A program made the position numbers and the translations under genes. Shown in pieces: positions 23,901 through 35,900 of a DNA stretch of 64,000 bases. This DNA comes from Amphibalanus amphitrite (taxonomy: Eukaryota > Arthropoda > Thecostraca > Balanomorpha > Balanidae). The notes beneath the pieces are model-generated. The model ran no database searches. It saw only the letters and a program-made list of their open reading frames with translations, and was not told the origin of the DNA. The stretch's first letter is position 1. Each line of letters opens with the position of its first letter. The stretch covers positions 434,001-498,000 of the forward strand of contig NW_024881564.1 of the NCBI RefSeq assembly GCF_019059575.1, in the 5' to 3' direction.

Positions 23901-26900
23901 CACTCACTCGCCCTCACTTGGCCCCCTCCCCCCCCCGGCATCTGCAGCCCTGTATTGGTACCCTATCGAACCCCCACTCAACTCTCCTCTACTCATCATC
24001 TCCTTCCCCGTCATTTATAGCTGCGGTCTAATGTCTCCTCCACTTCTCCGGCGCTCACCTCCCCTCCCCCTCTCCAGCTCCAGCTCTGTATCGGCGTCCT
24101 GTCGACCCCCACTCACACCCTCTCCCATCGCTCACCTCCCTCCCCCCCCCCCCCCCAGCTCCAGCTGTGTATCGGCATCCTGTCGGACGTACTGGACGTG
24201 CTCTGGCGCCAGCACGGCCAGCGCGGCGGCACGTCCATCGACGTCGGCGTGGTCACCCAGCACCTGCTGCGGAAGGTGCTGCAGACGGTCGTCAGCGTCG
24301 ATCGCGAGGACACTCTGGTGGTGAGAGACCTGGGGACAGGGGAAGGACAGGGTGTTGAGGGCGAGATGCTGGTGTTGATAGCCTCGGTTGGTGTTACCAG
24401 ACGGCGGATGCATAATAAGGCATATTATTGTTTATTTTAACGGCAGTATAAGCAATCGCTCGTTTTATGATGGTGGAGACAGGTTAACATAGTTTTATGC
24501 TAATTGAAATTGCTACGATCACCTCTTGATGTGCCAGAGAGACGTATCGTCGCGACTCGTGATAGAATCAACCAATAACGATCGAGTGTCGTTCTTCCAG
24601 GTCCGCTCTAATCCCACTTCCCCCTGTATTTCTCCAGTGCGGTCTGGTGGCGATTCTGATCTCGATGCTACGTCAGATGGAGAGGCACCACTACGACCAG
24701 TACATGTCGGGCTTCACCGACGTGACCGACCAGCTCGCCTTCATCACCGAGATCCTGATGGTGTTCAAGGACCTGGTGTCCAAGTGTGTCTACCCGCCGC
24801 TCTGGTGCGAGATGATCATGCTGCAGAACAGGTGAGAGAAGTGACATGTCTAGCGAAAGTGGTGAAAGCGGTAGTGGCGTGTGTAGTGAAGGTATGGAAA
24901 GTAGACCTAATTGTTGAAGGGTGTGGCGTTTTCAGCGTGATTCCAGGCACATAAGATTTTCTTTAAGTCTGCTGTTTTGATCTCATAACCGGGCCCGGGC
25001 GAATTAATTCTTAGCGTTGGTTTCTGGAATTAATGGCGAATCACCAACGCCGCGTTTTGACATTTGACGGCTGCTTTTGTTGTGCAGCGTGATTCTGAAG
25101 TCGCTGCGTCTGTTCTCTTATACGATCCGTGACCGGTTCCTGGAGCCCTACGAACACCAGATCTGGAACAACTTCTTCCATTGCGCCATCTCGTTCCTAA
25201 CGCAGGTCAGTGTGTGGTGTGGGACAGCGGAATGGTTCGGTTATTGTCAGCTAAGGATTTTTGTTAACGTGGGGCTGTGGGAAATGTTCCCTCAAAGCAT
25301 CAAAGCACAACTATTTTTAACGTTCGTGTGGTGCACGCAACCACTGACTTTCTGTGAATGAAGTGTTCAAAGCTGAATCTTTGTTTTTTCGAGCTGCTCG
25401 ACGACTTTGCTGCCTTATGTGGAAGCCCTTTCCGCATCTGACTCACCCGCGCTCGCGTCTGCACGCACAGAGTCCGCTGCAGCTGGAGACGTTCTCCGCC
25501 AGCAAGCGGTCCCGCCTGCTGGCGCGCTACAAGGACATGAGGAAGGCCACTGCAGAGGAGATCCGCACCATGTGGATCAGGCTAGGTGGGCGCGGTGTCC
25601 CGGTCACCGATCGCCCTGTGGTTAGCGCTCTGTTGAGGTTACCGAGAATAAGAGGCTTCATGTTTCGATTGTTGGGTTCGAAATGGTGAAAAAGGGACGG
25701 GCTTGCCGTTGACTTGATTTGTAACGCTTACTTCGTGCTATCATACATTTCACCTCAGCTGCTGCTGCTATTTACATAAGCCAATACCTTTTACCGCAAA
25801 TATTCATGAATGGCGACGGCAATGGAGGCGATCAGAGGAATGTTCGCCACCTTCCTCCACGGCCCTAACCAGCTGCACACGCCGGCCCTGTCCCGCCCTC
25901 AGGCCAGCACAAGATCGCCTTCGTGCCGGCACTGGTGGGTCCGTTTCTGGAGATGACATTGGTGCCAGACCCAGAGCTGCGGGGGATGACCATCCCACTC
26001 TTCTTCGACATGATGCAGTGCGAGTTTTACTCGCCCATCAAGCCTGGGTCGCAGTACAATGACACCAAACGACAGGCCAGCGCCAGCAAATGTAACTTCA
26101 ATGAGGTAAGGCGCGGGGGAAAGAGAGGAGGATGTCTGGGTGTGGTTTGGATGAAGAAGATTTTAGGAGCGCTGAATGCGAATGGTCACAACTGCTGTGG
26201 TGGGGGGAGGGATATTGCAAATGTGAGGCGGGCGTCCGATGGTGTGTAACAATGGGAAATGATATTTGTGAAGCCCAACCCTCTCTTCACGTAGCAATGC
26301 TCAGATTTTGACACCCGGCTCTCCTTTCTCCCTGCACATCAGTTTGAGCACGAGATGATCAACAAGGTGGACCACCTGATCGACGGCGGCCGCGGCGACG
26401 ACTTCTACCGCGAGCTCTTCCGCGAGAAGATGCTGGAACTGTGTGAGAAGCACAGCTCGATGCGCGAACAGGGCGTCCGCTTCGTTGCCACGGTGACCGA
26501 CCTGATGAAGCGACTGCTGGAGTACCGCGCCATCATGCGGGACGAGAATCAGGAGAACAAGATGAGCTGCACGGTCAACCTGCTGGTGAGTTTTTTTTCT
26601 TACGTCATGGGAGGAAGGAGATAATTAGAGAAAGAAGTCGGTGAATAGACCATGGTGAGTGGGTTTGAGTTAGGAGAAATAGTCGGGCTGAGATCATGTA
26701 GAAGCCGTTTAGATAGGTGAATGTGTAAGGATGACCATAAAACTACGTGTTCTGAACATTCAGTACTAGCAGTATGCTGTAGCTCTGCTAGGAATGTGTT
26801 CTTGGAACTCTGTGTCGGCATGTAGGTACGAGTAAGTAGCGTCTTTAAGATGGAAGGAGCAGCCACCCAGTGGTGCTTGTCGTCTTAATTGTCTGACTTT

Positions 26901-29900
26901 GCTTAGCTTATGTGAATTTAGTATGCCTACGGCGCTGCCTGACATCGGTCACCTCCCGTTTCCCCGCGCAGCACTTCTACTACGAGATCCACTGCCAGGA
27001 GATGTACATCCGCTACCTGTACAAGCTGCGCGACCTGCACGTGGCCGCCAACAACTACATTGAGGCCGGCTTCACGCTGAAGCTGCACGCCGACCAGCTG
27101 CAGTGGTCGGACGAACAGCTGCCGGCAGTGCTCCGTCACCGCAGTGACTTTGGACCGCTGGAGACGCACAGAGCCATGAAGGAGGCGCTCTATAACAAAA
27201 TCATCGACTACTTCGACAGGGGAAACGTGAGAGCCAGGCGTGACAATTATCCGTCTTATACAGTAATTAAGTTTTTTATGTTTTCTTAGATTCAGTGAAG
27301 AAGTGTTTAAGTCAATGTGTAAATACGAAATTCTACGTCAAATGATATGCGTGTTGCGTATAGAACATTCATATGTAAAAATATCATATATGATGTCAAA
27401 AATGCGACCATCACTTATTTGCCGCGTCCCGCTGACCTCTGTGACCCGTCCCCCTATCCAGCTGTGGGAGGCGGCGCTGCAGCTCTGTAAGGAGCTCTCC
27501 GGCCAGTACGAGGAGGCCACCTTCGACTACCACCAGCTCAGTCAGCTGCTACAGCGCATGTCGCGCCTCTACGACAAAATCCTGCAGGAGATTCGGCCCG
27601 TGCCTGCCTACTTCAGAGTGGCGTTCTATGGACGTGGCTTCCCGGCATTCCTCCAGAACAAGGTGAGTCTTGGGAGCATGGCGCTGTCTCTTCTACAGGG
27701 CACCGCCGTGTGTCGGTTAGATATTACTCCGAATATGTTGCGAATATGCTGAGTGTGAAAATCGGTAACCGTGTCTGGAAATAGGTGTGGGTGGTATAAT
27801 GGAAATTAAATTTGTTGATCGCTCAGTAATAAATCAGCAAATTGCTGTCGTAAGACGAAAAATACCGAGAATTCGCCTTTACTTATTTCGGAAACATGAA
27901 AACTCAAACTTAACAAACACGTTGAAATATCGCTGGAGGATTACATGTACCACCATTGTGTGTGTGGTAGTTACGATCTGACGCCTTGCTGCCCACACAC
28001 AGGTGTACGTGTACCGTGGTCGCGGCTACGAGCGTCTGGCCGAGTTCAGCAGCCGCATCCAGGACACGTTCCCCAAGGCCGAGCTGATGGACACTCTGGA
28101 GACGCCCGGTCCGGAGGTCACAGAGTCACTGCAGCAGCGTATCCTTTGACAGGCGGCCGCACGGGAGAGCAGGGGAAGGGTGACAGGATGGAGTTCGCGG
28201 TTGATATCGGGGATGAGAATCGGCGAGGGTGAGAGTTTATGTAGTGCAGTGTGTGAAGTTCGAATACCCTCTCCTTTGCGTTGGAATTCCTTGACGATGA
28301 ACCTATCGGGCCTCAGTCCTGCAAGTGAACAGCGTTGACCCTGACATGGAGGACAACAAGCGCTTCTCGGGAAAGCCCGTCACTGAGAAGATAGTCCAGT
28401 ACTACCGGGTACGTCAAACACTGGCCCCCGAATGTTCAGCCCTGTTAGTCCTTTTTACGATAGCATGATCTCTTCAGCATGGTTGTTTTGTTTTGTTGAT
28501 CATTCAAGAAACACTTTGTAACTTTTGTGGTCTTTCCCGCATTTATTTTCACGCTTAGCCGTCCATATTTCCAAAATTGAATGGAAATTCGAGTTACTAC
28601 TTCATTATAACCGTTTGCCATCCGTGAATTTATGTGTGTCATGTGCTCATTTGAAACATCATATAGGTTGACCCAGTACAAGTCTCCACTCGCACATCAC
28701 CACCCCTGCTCCCACAGGTGAACGACATCGACCGGTTCGTGTACTCTCGTCGCAGCCAGCGCGGCGCCAAGGACCCCGACAACCCGTTCGCCAGCATGTG
28801 GCTCCAGCGGACTGTCATGAGAACCTCCTCCAAACTGCCAGGTCTGTGTACATTGTTGTAGAGCTGCAGGTATCCATCGCATAACGTGCATAGCTGCTGT
28901 TACTAAGTGTGGTTACTTGTGATAACTGAAGAAAACCTGATGCCCCTTGATCAATTTGCCGACTGACCCCCGGCTCCCACCCCGCAGGGATCCTGGCCTG
29001 GTTCCCGGTGACGGCCACCGAGACGTACGACGTGACGCCTCTGGAGCACGCCATCGAGACGATGACGACCAAGAACCGCCAGCTGCGCGAGCTGATTCTG
29101 TCCAACCGGAGCGACGCAGCACTGCCGCTCAACCCGCTGACACAGACGCTGACTGGTATCATCAACCCGGCGGTCATGGGCGGCACCGCCAACTATCAGG
29201 TGAGGGGGACTGTACTCTGTTAGAGCGTTATACACAGACGCTGACTGGCATCATCAACCCGGCGGTGATGGGAGGCACCGCCAACTATTAGGTTAGAATG
29301 GAGACTGCATCTAGCGTCATTCTTAGGGATCGTTGGGTAATACACAGGCAATGAAAAAAAAAAGAAATATAATTGTAGTGAATACTTCCCTCTGGTTCAA
29401 TTATTTATCCGCAGGGCAGTCCGAGGATTCTCGATAGTTGTGATTTTTTTTTGGGGGGGGGGGGATGCGACAGACCAATCACTCGCGTGATAAATGCTTT
29501 CATTTTCTTCTTTCTATATTTTCTTTTCCTTCTCGTTTCTTTCTATGCAGTATCAAGGCCATATGCAGTATCAAATTTGATTGTCTTTCCTCGCTGAGTC
29601 TTTTTTTTTGTAATTTGATGATTTTCGCTACCGCTCGATCCTACGCCTATGCACCAGCTGATGTCTCACCGCCCACGTTCCATCTCCCCCGCAGACGTTT
29701 TTCACGCCGGAGTACGTGGAGAGGAACCCGGACGACGCCACACTGGTGGCCAAGCTGAAGGTGCTCATCGCTAAGCAGATTCCGCTGCTCGAGGCAGGAC
29801 TGGAGGTGAGAGAGGTGGAGGGGTGAGAGAATGATGGAAGGGTGAGAGGGAAGGAGCGAGTTGCGGAGGGATGGTGGTGAGAAGGAGGATAAGTGGGAAG

Positions 29901-32900
29901 GAGGGGTGCATGAGGGTTGAATGTGCTATTTTCTCAGGATTTGTAGTAACTATGTCATATGGTATGTAGGTGCAACAGCATACGTTCATTGCTGGATATT
30001 GTTAAACGCCACACTCTGTTGTTTGCAGACACACGGCCAGCGGGCGCCGGACAACCTGAAGCCGCTACAGACCATGCTGGAGGGCATCTTTGACGACATG
30101 AGGACAGAGGTGCAGGATAAATTCGGCGTTCAGGTGAGCAGGCTGGTGCTATGAACTCTTATCGGCGACTTAAAGTTGATATTTTGTCTTCTTCTTTTGT
30201 TCTGGATTTTCGTTTTTTTTTTTTTTTTTTTTTGCTTAACGCCCTTATGAATATGATGTATTGAGATTCTGCTGTTGAATATTTCCCTTTAAGTCAGTAA
30301 AAAACAGTTATGCTTCCATGTTTTGGGCTCGTTTTAGCTATCTACGAAATTTAATCAACATTTTATATCTAAAACATGTGAATGTATGACCAGATTATCA
30401 AAAGCATTTTTTTACCATCATTCCCCTGTACGACTGCTTGCGATTATATCCTCTACATGTCCATATTTCAGGAGTGTGACCTGCCGTACCAGCGGCCGGT
30501 GGTGGCTCTGCGGCACCACCGTCCGTCTCTGGCCGGCTGGGAGCGGCAGGACTCCAGTCTGTCCGAGTCAGTACACACCAGCGCGGCCAACGCGAGTGCC
30601 AGGTGCCTGTCCGCTACTGCTTATTACACGGGCCTCCCTTCTGTCCCTCACGTCTTCCACAGCAGCCTACCCGTGTGTTCCCGCCTCGGGAGTGTTGCGT
30701 CGGATGGTCTGTTGTTTTAGAGAAAAATTATGGATGGTGGCCGCGTTATTTTTTTGACTCGCTAGTTTTTGTGTTTACCTACGAGGACTGAGGAGCTTTA
30801 TGTTTTCGTGTTTGTGCTTCCCCTCCCGCTCCCTTGGTTCTTGGGCTATGCGTGCAGAGCATTTGCATCATTGCTTTTCATGGTTACGTTGATAGTATTG
30901 TTGAATGTATAAAAAAGATGCGTTAAATGATAATATGAATAATTTAATGATTCAATGTTTTTTTTTCAAAGACTGCTTTAGCGCTCAGTTATTTACACAA
31001 TGATCAATGACCAGCTTGCTTCATCACTGATCTTGCTAGCTGTTGCTTTTCACGGTGCATTTGCCGGCACCGAATATACCTTTGTGGTGTTATATTAATG
31101 ATGTCTGCTTACCGCCGGCAGCCTCTCCTCGACGACGCTGACCAGTCCTCAGAACGGCACGGCGCCGTTCCTGTCGCTGATGAACCTCTCCCAGAGCTTC
31201 AGCAGCGGCGGCACGCTCAAGTAAGTCGACTACTGAGTCTGATGGAGATACTTCAACTTAATCAGTGATGGTCTTCGTGAAGTGAATATTGTCTGCCTCG
31301 GAGTCTGCTGTAGGGCTCATGGTGCTGGCGATCTCCTTACAGCCTAAAGTGTAGGGTCACCACTGGCCCTGACGTCTGCCGGCAGTGTTTCCTAGGTTTA
31401 GGCGTATGTCTCTTCCCGGGTCTCATTTAGGTTTCCTGATGTAATGTCAGCGCTTGAAATCTCCTTTTTCCGTCTGATGGCCCAGTCCAGCCAATATGTC
31501 GAGCTCTATTTGGTCCGATTGAGTTTGGTCTGGTCCACTGCATTTCGGTCCGATTTTTGCCCTGTGGTCTGTAATTGTCCGATTGTTACACCCTGTAGAT
31601 AGGCAAGTTGCACATTTCAATCATGTATTAATGTATTGAATGCTGGGCACACATCTGAAACAGAGACACACAGGTATATCAGCGTTATGCCCGTCTATCT
31701 CCCCCAAAGTCTTTGGGAGCCTGACGGACAAAGACTCACAATCTACAAACTAGTAACAATATGCACTGCTGACGTTACTGACAACTCGCTCGTAGCTACC
31801 GAACGAAGGTGACGGGAATCGAAAGGCGAAGCCGCGAAGAGCAACGCGAGAGCGGACGCGGATACGGTTGATGCGCGTCGCTGAGATAGTACCGGCGGAT
31901 CACTGCATAAAGTCAGGGTCACGGTATTTCGCGGGTTTGGGTGCTCGTCGCCGGCCGCTGCGACGCGGAGCTTGAGGCTCCGGGGACGATACAGGCGCAG
32001 GTGGGATATCAAGCATCGGTGGTTGCTGTGAGGGCGGGCTGTCGGACACCTCCCGCATCGGCGGTCGAGCGCGCTGCTGGTTTTGCGGGGACGCGGGGGA
32101 ACGCGATGAGGTGCGAGGTGTGCGCACTGGGGCCGGAGACGGAGACTGCGTCGGTGATGAAGGCGTCGGCTCCATCTGAGGGGCGGCCGTCGGCCGCACG
32201 GGTGACTCCACCCGCGGAACCAGTGTCGGCGACGAGGGCGTCGTTGCCGTCCGGGGGGCATCAGGCAGCCGCGCAGGGGGTAGCTGACTTCGTTGTAGGC
32301 TGTCAAGTAGATCATCGAGACGAGCGCCGCGGCTGGGGATGACGGGGCTGTATCTCCGGAGAAACTGGCGGTTTCGCAGAGTGACCCGACCGCTCCCGTC
32401 GACACGCACGACGTACTGGTTGTGTTGACCGACCTCGATGATGCGCCCTGTTTTATCCCACTTTTTGGGATCTCGTCCAGTCTGGTTCTGTAAGCGAACT
32501 GTGTCGCCGACCTTGAGAGGAGGGAGCCGTTTGGTGTGTTCAGACCAGCGCTCGTGTGAGCGCATGTGCCGATTCCTCAGGGCCTCTTCGCGGGCGAGTA
32601 GAGTCTCTCTCCAGGTAGGATGAGGAAGGTACTGGCCTGGGTGGATGCGGATGAAATCTCGCACCGGGCGCCCGAACACGCATTGTGCCGGCGATAGTTT
32701 AGTGGAAGGATCGGGGGCGTTGCGGTACGTTAGTATCGCCCGTTGGAACTTATCCACGTCCAGCTCGCCGCTGTTGCCGGTGTTGCCCACAATGAGGCGT
32801 TTAATCGTCTTCACTCCGACTTCGGCCCGACAGTTGGCGTGAGGAAATGCCACAGAGGATAGTCGATGACGCACTCCCCAGGCTTCCAGGAAAGCCTCAG

Positions 32901-35900
32901 TCTCCTTTGCCGTGAATTCAGGGCCGCCGTCACTGGTGAGTTCGTCGGCGATGCCGAAGGTGGAGAACGTCCGTCGGAGACAGGCGATAAGTCCCTTGCT
33001 GCCGCCGCTCGCTCTCTCGACGACAGGCCAGCCAGAGTACCGGTCGACGACGACGAGATACGTTTGCCCCATGTATGTGAAGAAGTCAGCGCACACTTGC
33101 TGGAAGGGATATTCCGGCGGGTGAATGTCTTCCGGGGGTGCGCACGGTTGCGAAGGGGCGTTGCGGTTGCACGGTCCACATCGGTCCCGCATGGAACGGA
33201 TGTCCGCCGTGATGCCTGGCCAGTAGACGCTCACGGCTGCTCGGGCCAGCATCATTCCCACACCTTGATGGGCGCTGTGCAGACTTGACAGCACCTCTCC
33301 CCGCAAGCAGGGCGGGACGATGACCCTCTGGTCGTATAAGACCACACCGTCGCTGGTGTATAGACCATCTCGAATGGCGTGGAAGGCACGGATAGCCTCT
33401 GGCATGTCCTTGCGTTGTGGTGGCACGCTGCCATCTTCGATCATCTCAAGCAGTTGATGCATCGCGGGATCGCTGGCGGTCGCTTCTCGGATGCGATCCC
33501 AGGTGATGGAGCGGAGTGTGGATACTGCTGCGACGGCGATGCTGCCGGACTCGTCGACAGTGGTGTCGTCGCGGAGGGCGAGACCGATTGCGTCTCCGGC
33601 GGGGTAACGGGATGTTGCGTCAGGAACGCGGTTCTTGACCCCGGGCACGTACCGAACTGTGAACTTGAAGCGGAGTGTTTTTTCCTTCAGGTTGCGTAGA
33701 CGGGCGTTCGGCATATCAGCCAGCGACCGGTCGCCGAGGACCTTCAGCAGTGGCTTATGGTCAACCACGATGGTGAGATTGGTGCATCCCAGTACGAAGA
33801 ATCGCGTCTTTTCAAGCGCGTCAGCGACGGCGAGTGCTTCGCCCTCGATTGGGGCGTACCGGGATTCGGCACCTGTCGTGAACCGGCTCCCCACCATGGT
33901 CGTCTTCCATCCTGTGGCGCAACACATGGGCGACTGGCTGTCACACGCACAGTGCTTTTGCAGGAGCCAGAAGCCGACACCTGTGCGGGACCAATCGGTA
34001 GCCAGGACAGTGGGCCTGTGCTTGTCAAAAATTTGCACTCCTGCGTTGACTTCCTGGATGATGATGCGTTTTGAGTCTTCGAACAGTTGCTCTTGCTTCT
34101 CCGTCCATTCGAACTTGCCCGGTTTGAGCAGCTCGCGGAATGGTAGCATCACGTCAGCCATGGCGAAGGCGTACGACACGTGATTCACCACCCCGAACCA
34201 GGCTCGCACATCAGTCAGGTTCTTCGGGGTAGGGAACTCGGCGATGCTCCTGAGGAACTCGCGGCAGGGTCGGACTGCCTCGGGGGAGATCTCAAAGCCG
34301 GCAAATTCCACGGTCTGCCGAGCGAATGTGAACTTGTCGGCGTTCAAGGTGATGCCATGTCTCCCGCACATGTCGAGCCACTCCACCGTGCGCCAGAAGG
34401 TTTCGGTGATGCTGTCACCCCAGATCAGGGTGTCGTCCACGCACTTGGTGTATGAACCATGTGACAGGCCGGTGGACACGATGATTTCGTCGTAGCGTCT
34501 GGTGTAGCCGTCCCCGCTTGAGATGTAACCTTGGGGGGCCACCCGGTAGCGATATCGGCCCCATGGGGTGAGGAATGTCGTAAGATGCCTGTCGTCTGGG
34601 TGTAGGGGGACGCTGTGATAGCCGTTCCAGGCGTCCAGTGCGGTCTTGTAGGTGTTGCTTGGAACAGAGCGTGCTTGATGAAACGGGCTCGCCGTGTGAT
34701 GCGTTTCCCTCACGGCGTGTCGGTTTAGTGGCTGGAGGTCCACGCATCGTCGTGGTTTGCCGTTTTTCTTGGAGACCACCACCATTCGGTGACACCAGGT
34801 TACTGGGTCGCCCACAGGTACCGGTTCGATCACCCCAAGCTGCACATCTTTGTCGAGGGCTTCTTTGACTTCAGTCTGCCAGTGCAAAGGCACAGGGATG
34901 GCCTTGTGACACGCCACCGGGTCGGCGTCTTTGTCGATCATGAGGCGTAGAGGCGGACCGTCCATCTTCGTGAGGGGTTGGTGTTCACACGTGTTGAACG
35001 TACTCGATGAGTAATAGTTCACCAACCACTTCCGCAGGTTTTCGGTGTTCTCCTCGGTGGCCGCCATGGGGAGCTCGGTGGGCATGGGAGGTGGCGGTTG
35101 GCGGGTTGGACATGAGCATGGTTGGTGGTCGGTGGGAGGAACATCATCGGCCAGCATAGAAACCAGTCCAATGGACGGGAACGCGGAGTCGATGATGCCG
35201 AGGTCGCGGCAGGCGTCACGGCTCAGGTAGACGGCCGTTGTCGACGGCGTGATATACACAAATTGACGTGTCTCACGACGGAGCCCATGACTTTGCCCGG
35301 AGATTCGCAGGATGATAGCTCCTCGGAGGTCGATGGGGTTTCCGTTCGCGGCGCGCATCCGCATGGAGGTGGGGACGAGCTCGTCTTCCGTGATTCCCAG
35401 CCGGCGCAACAGGTTTGTGCCTGCTAGACAACTCTGGCAGCCGGTGTCTGCGATGACATGCTGCGTGATCGTGGTTGTCCGATTGGGGTGCTCCAAACCA
35501 AGACTGCTGTAGTCGGTAGGGTCGACCGACAGCTCCAGGTCGACGGTTGGTTGTGGTTGGCTGGTCTGTCGACACCAGCGCTGTGACTCGTCGAACATGT
35601 GATGCGCGAGGGTTGCAGAACACGAGGCCGCATCTGTGTGAGTTGAGTCAGTATTTGGAGTGACGGTGTGATCGGTGATGCCGCACAGGGCGCCGAAATC
35701 ATCGTCTTCATGCCTCGTGACAGCGCTGTCCCCAGTGACTGCGGCAGTCTTCTGTTGTCGGCAAACCTCCGTGAAGTGACCGCGACGGCGACAGTTACGG
35801 CACTGATGCTTGAAAGCGGGGCAGGAGGTGGCACTTACGCTGTGTGGCGCTTTCGCCCCGTGTCCCTCTAGGCCACAGTACTGACAGGCACCGGCATGGG

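Larger units (their letters stand above)
18971..26585 (+). other. mbc: DOCK helical/armadillo-like scaffold (exons 14-24)
   Basis: These exons encode the long helical region between DHR-1 and DHR-2. Landmarks are [53 protein letters not shown] and [10 protein letters not shown]. Exon 23 (25903-26105) adds about 15 residues after QCEF, rich in Ser, Lys and Asn, compared with vertebrate DOCK1. The 3.1-kb intron between 21064 and 24159 contains a possible cassette exon, a SINE and duplicated acceptor copies. Confidence 0.9.

Noticed and set aside
23596-24324. 242-codon open frame rich in Pro, Ser and Leu
   Set aside because: Runs through C-rich intron and pyrimidine tracts and reads DOCK exon 19 in the wrong frame.
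31743-32405. 220-codon minus-strand frame overlapping the end of gag-pol
   Set aside because: Different frame from gag-pol, Arg/Pro/Ser-rich like a shadow of the low-complexity tail, no env or accessory-protein features.
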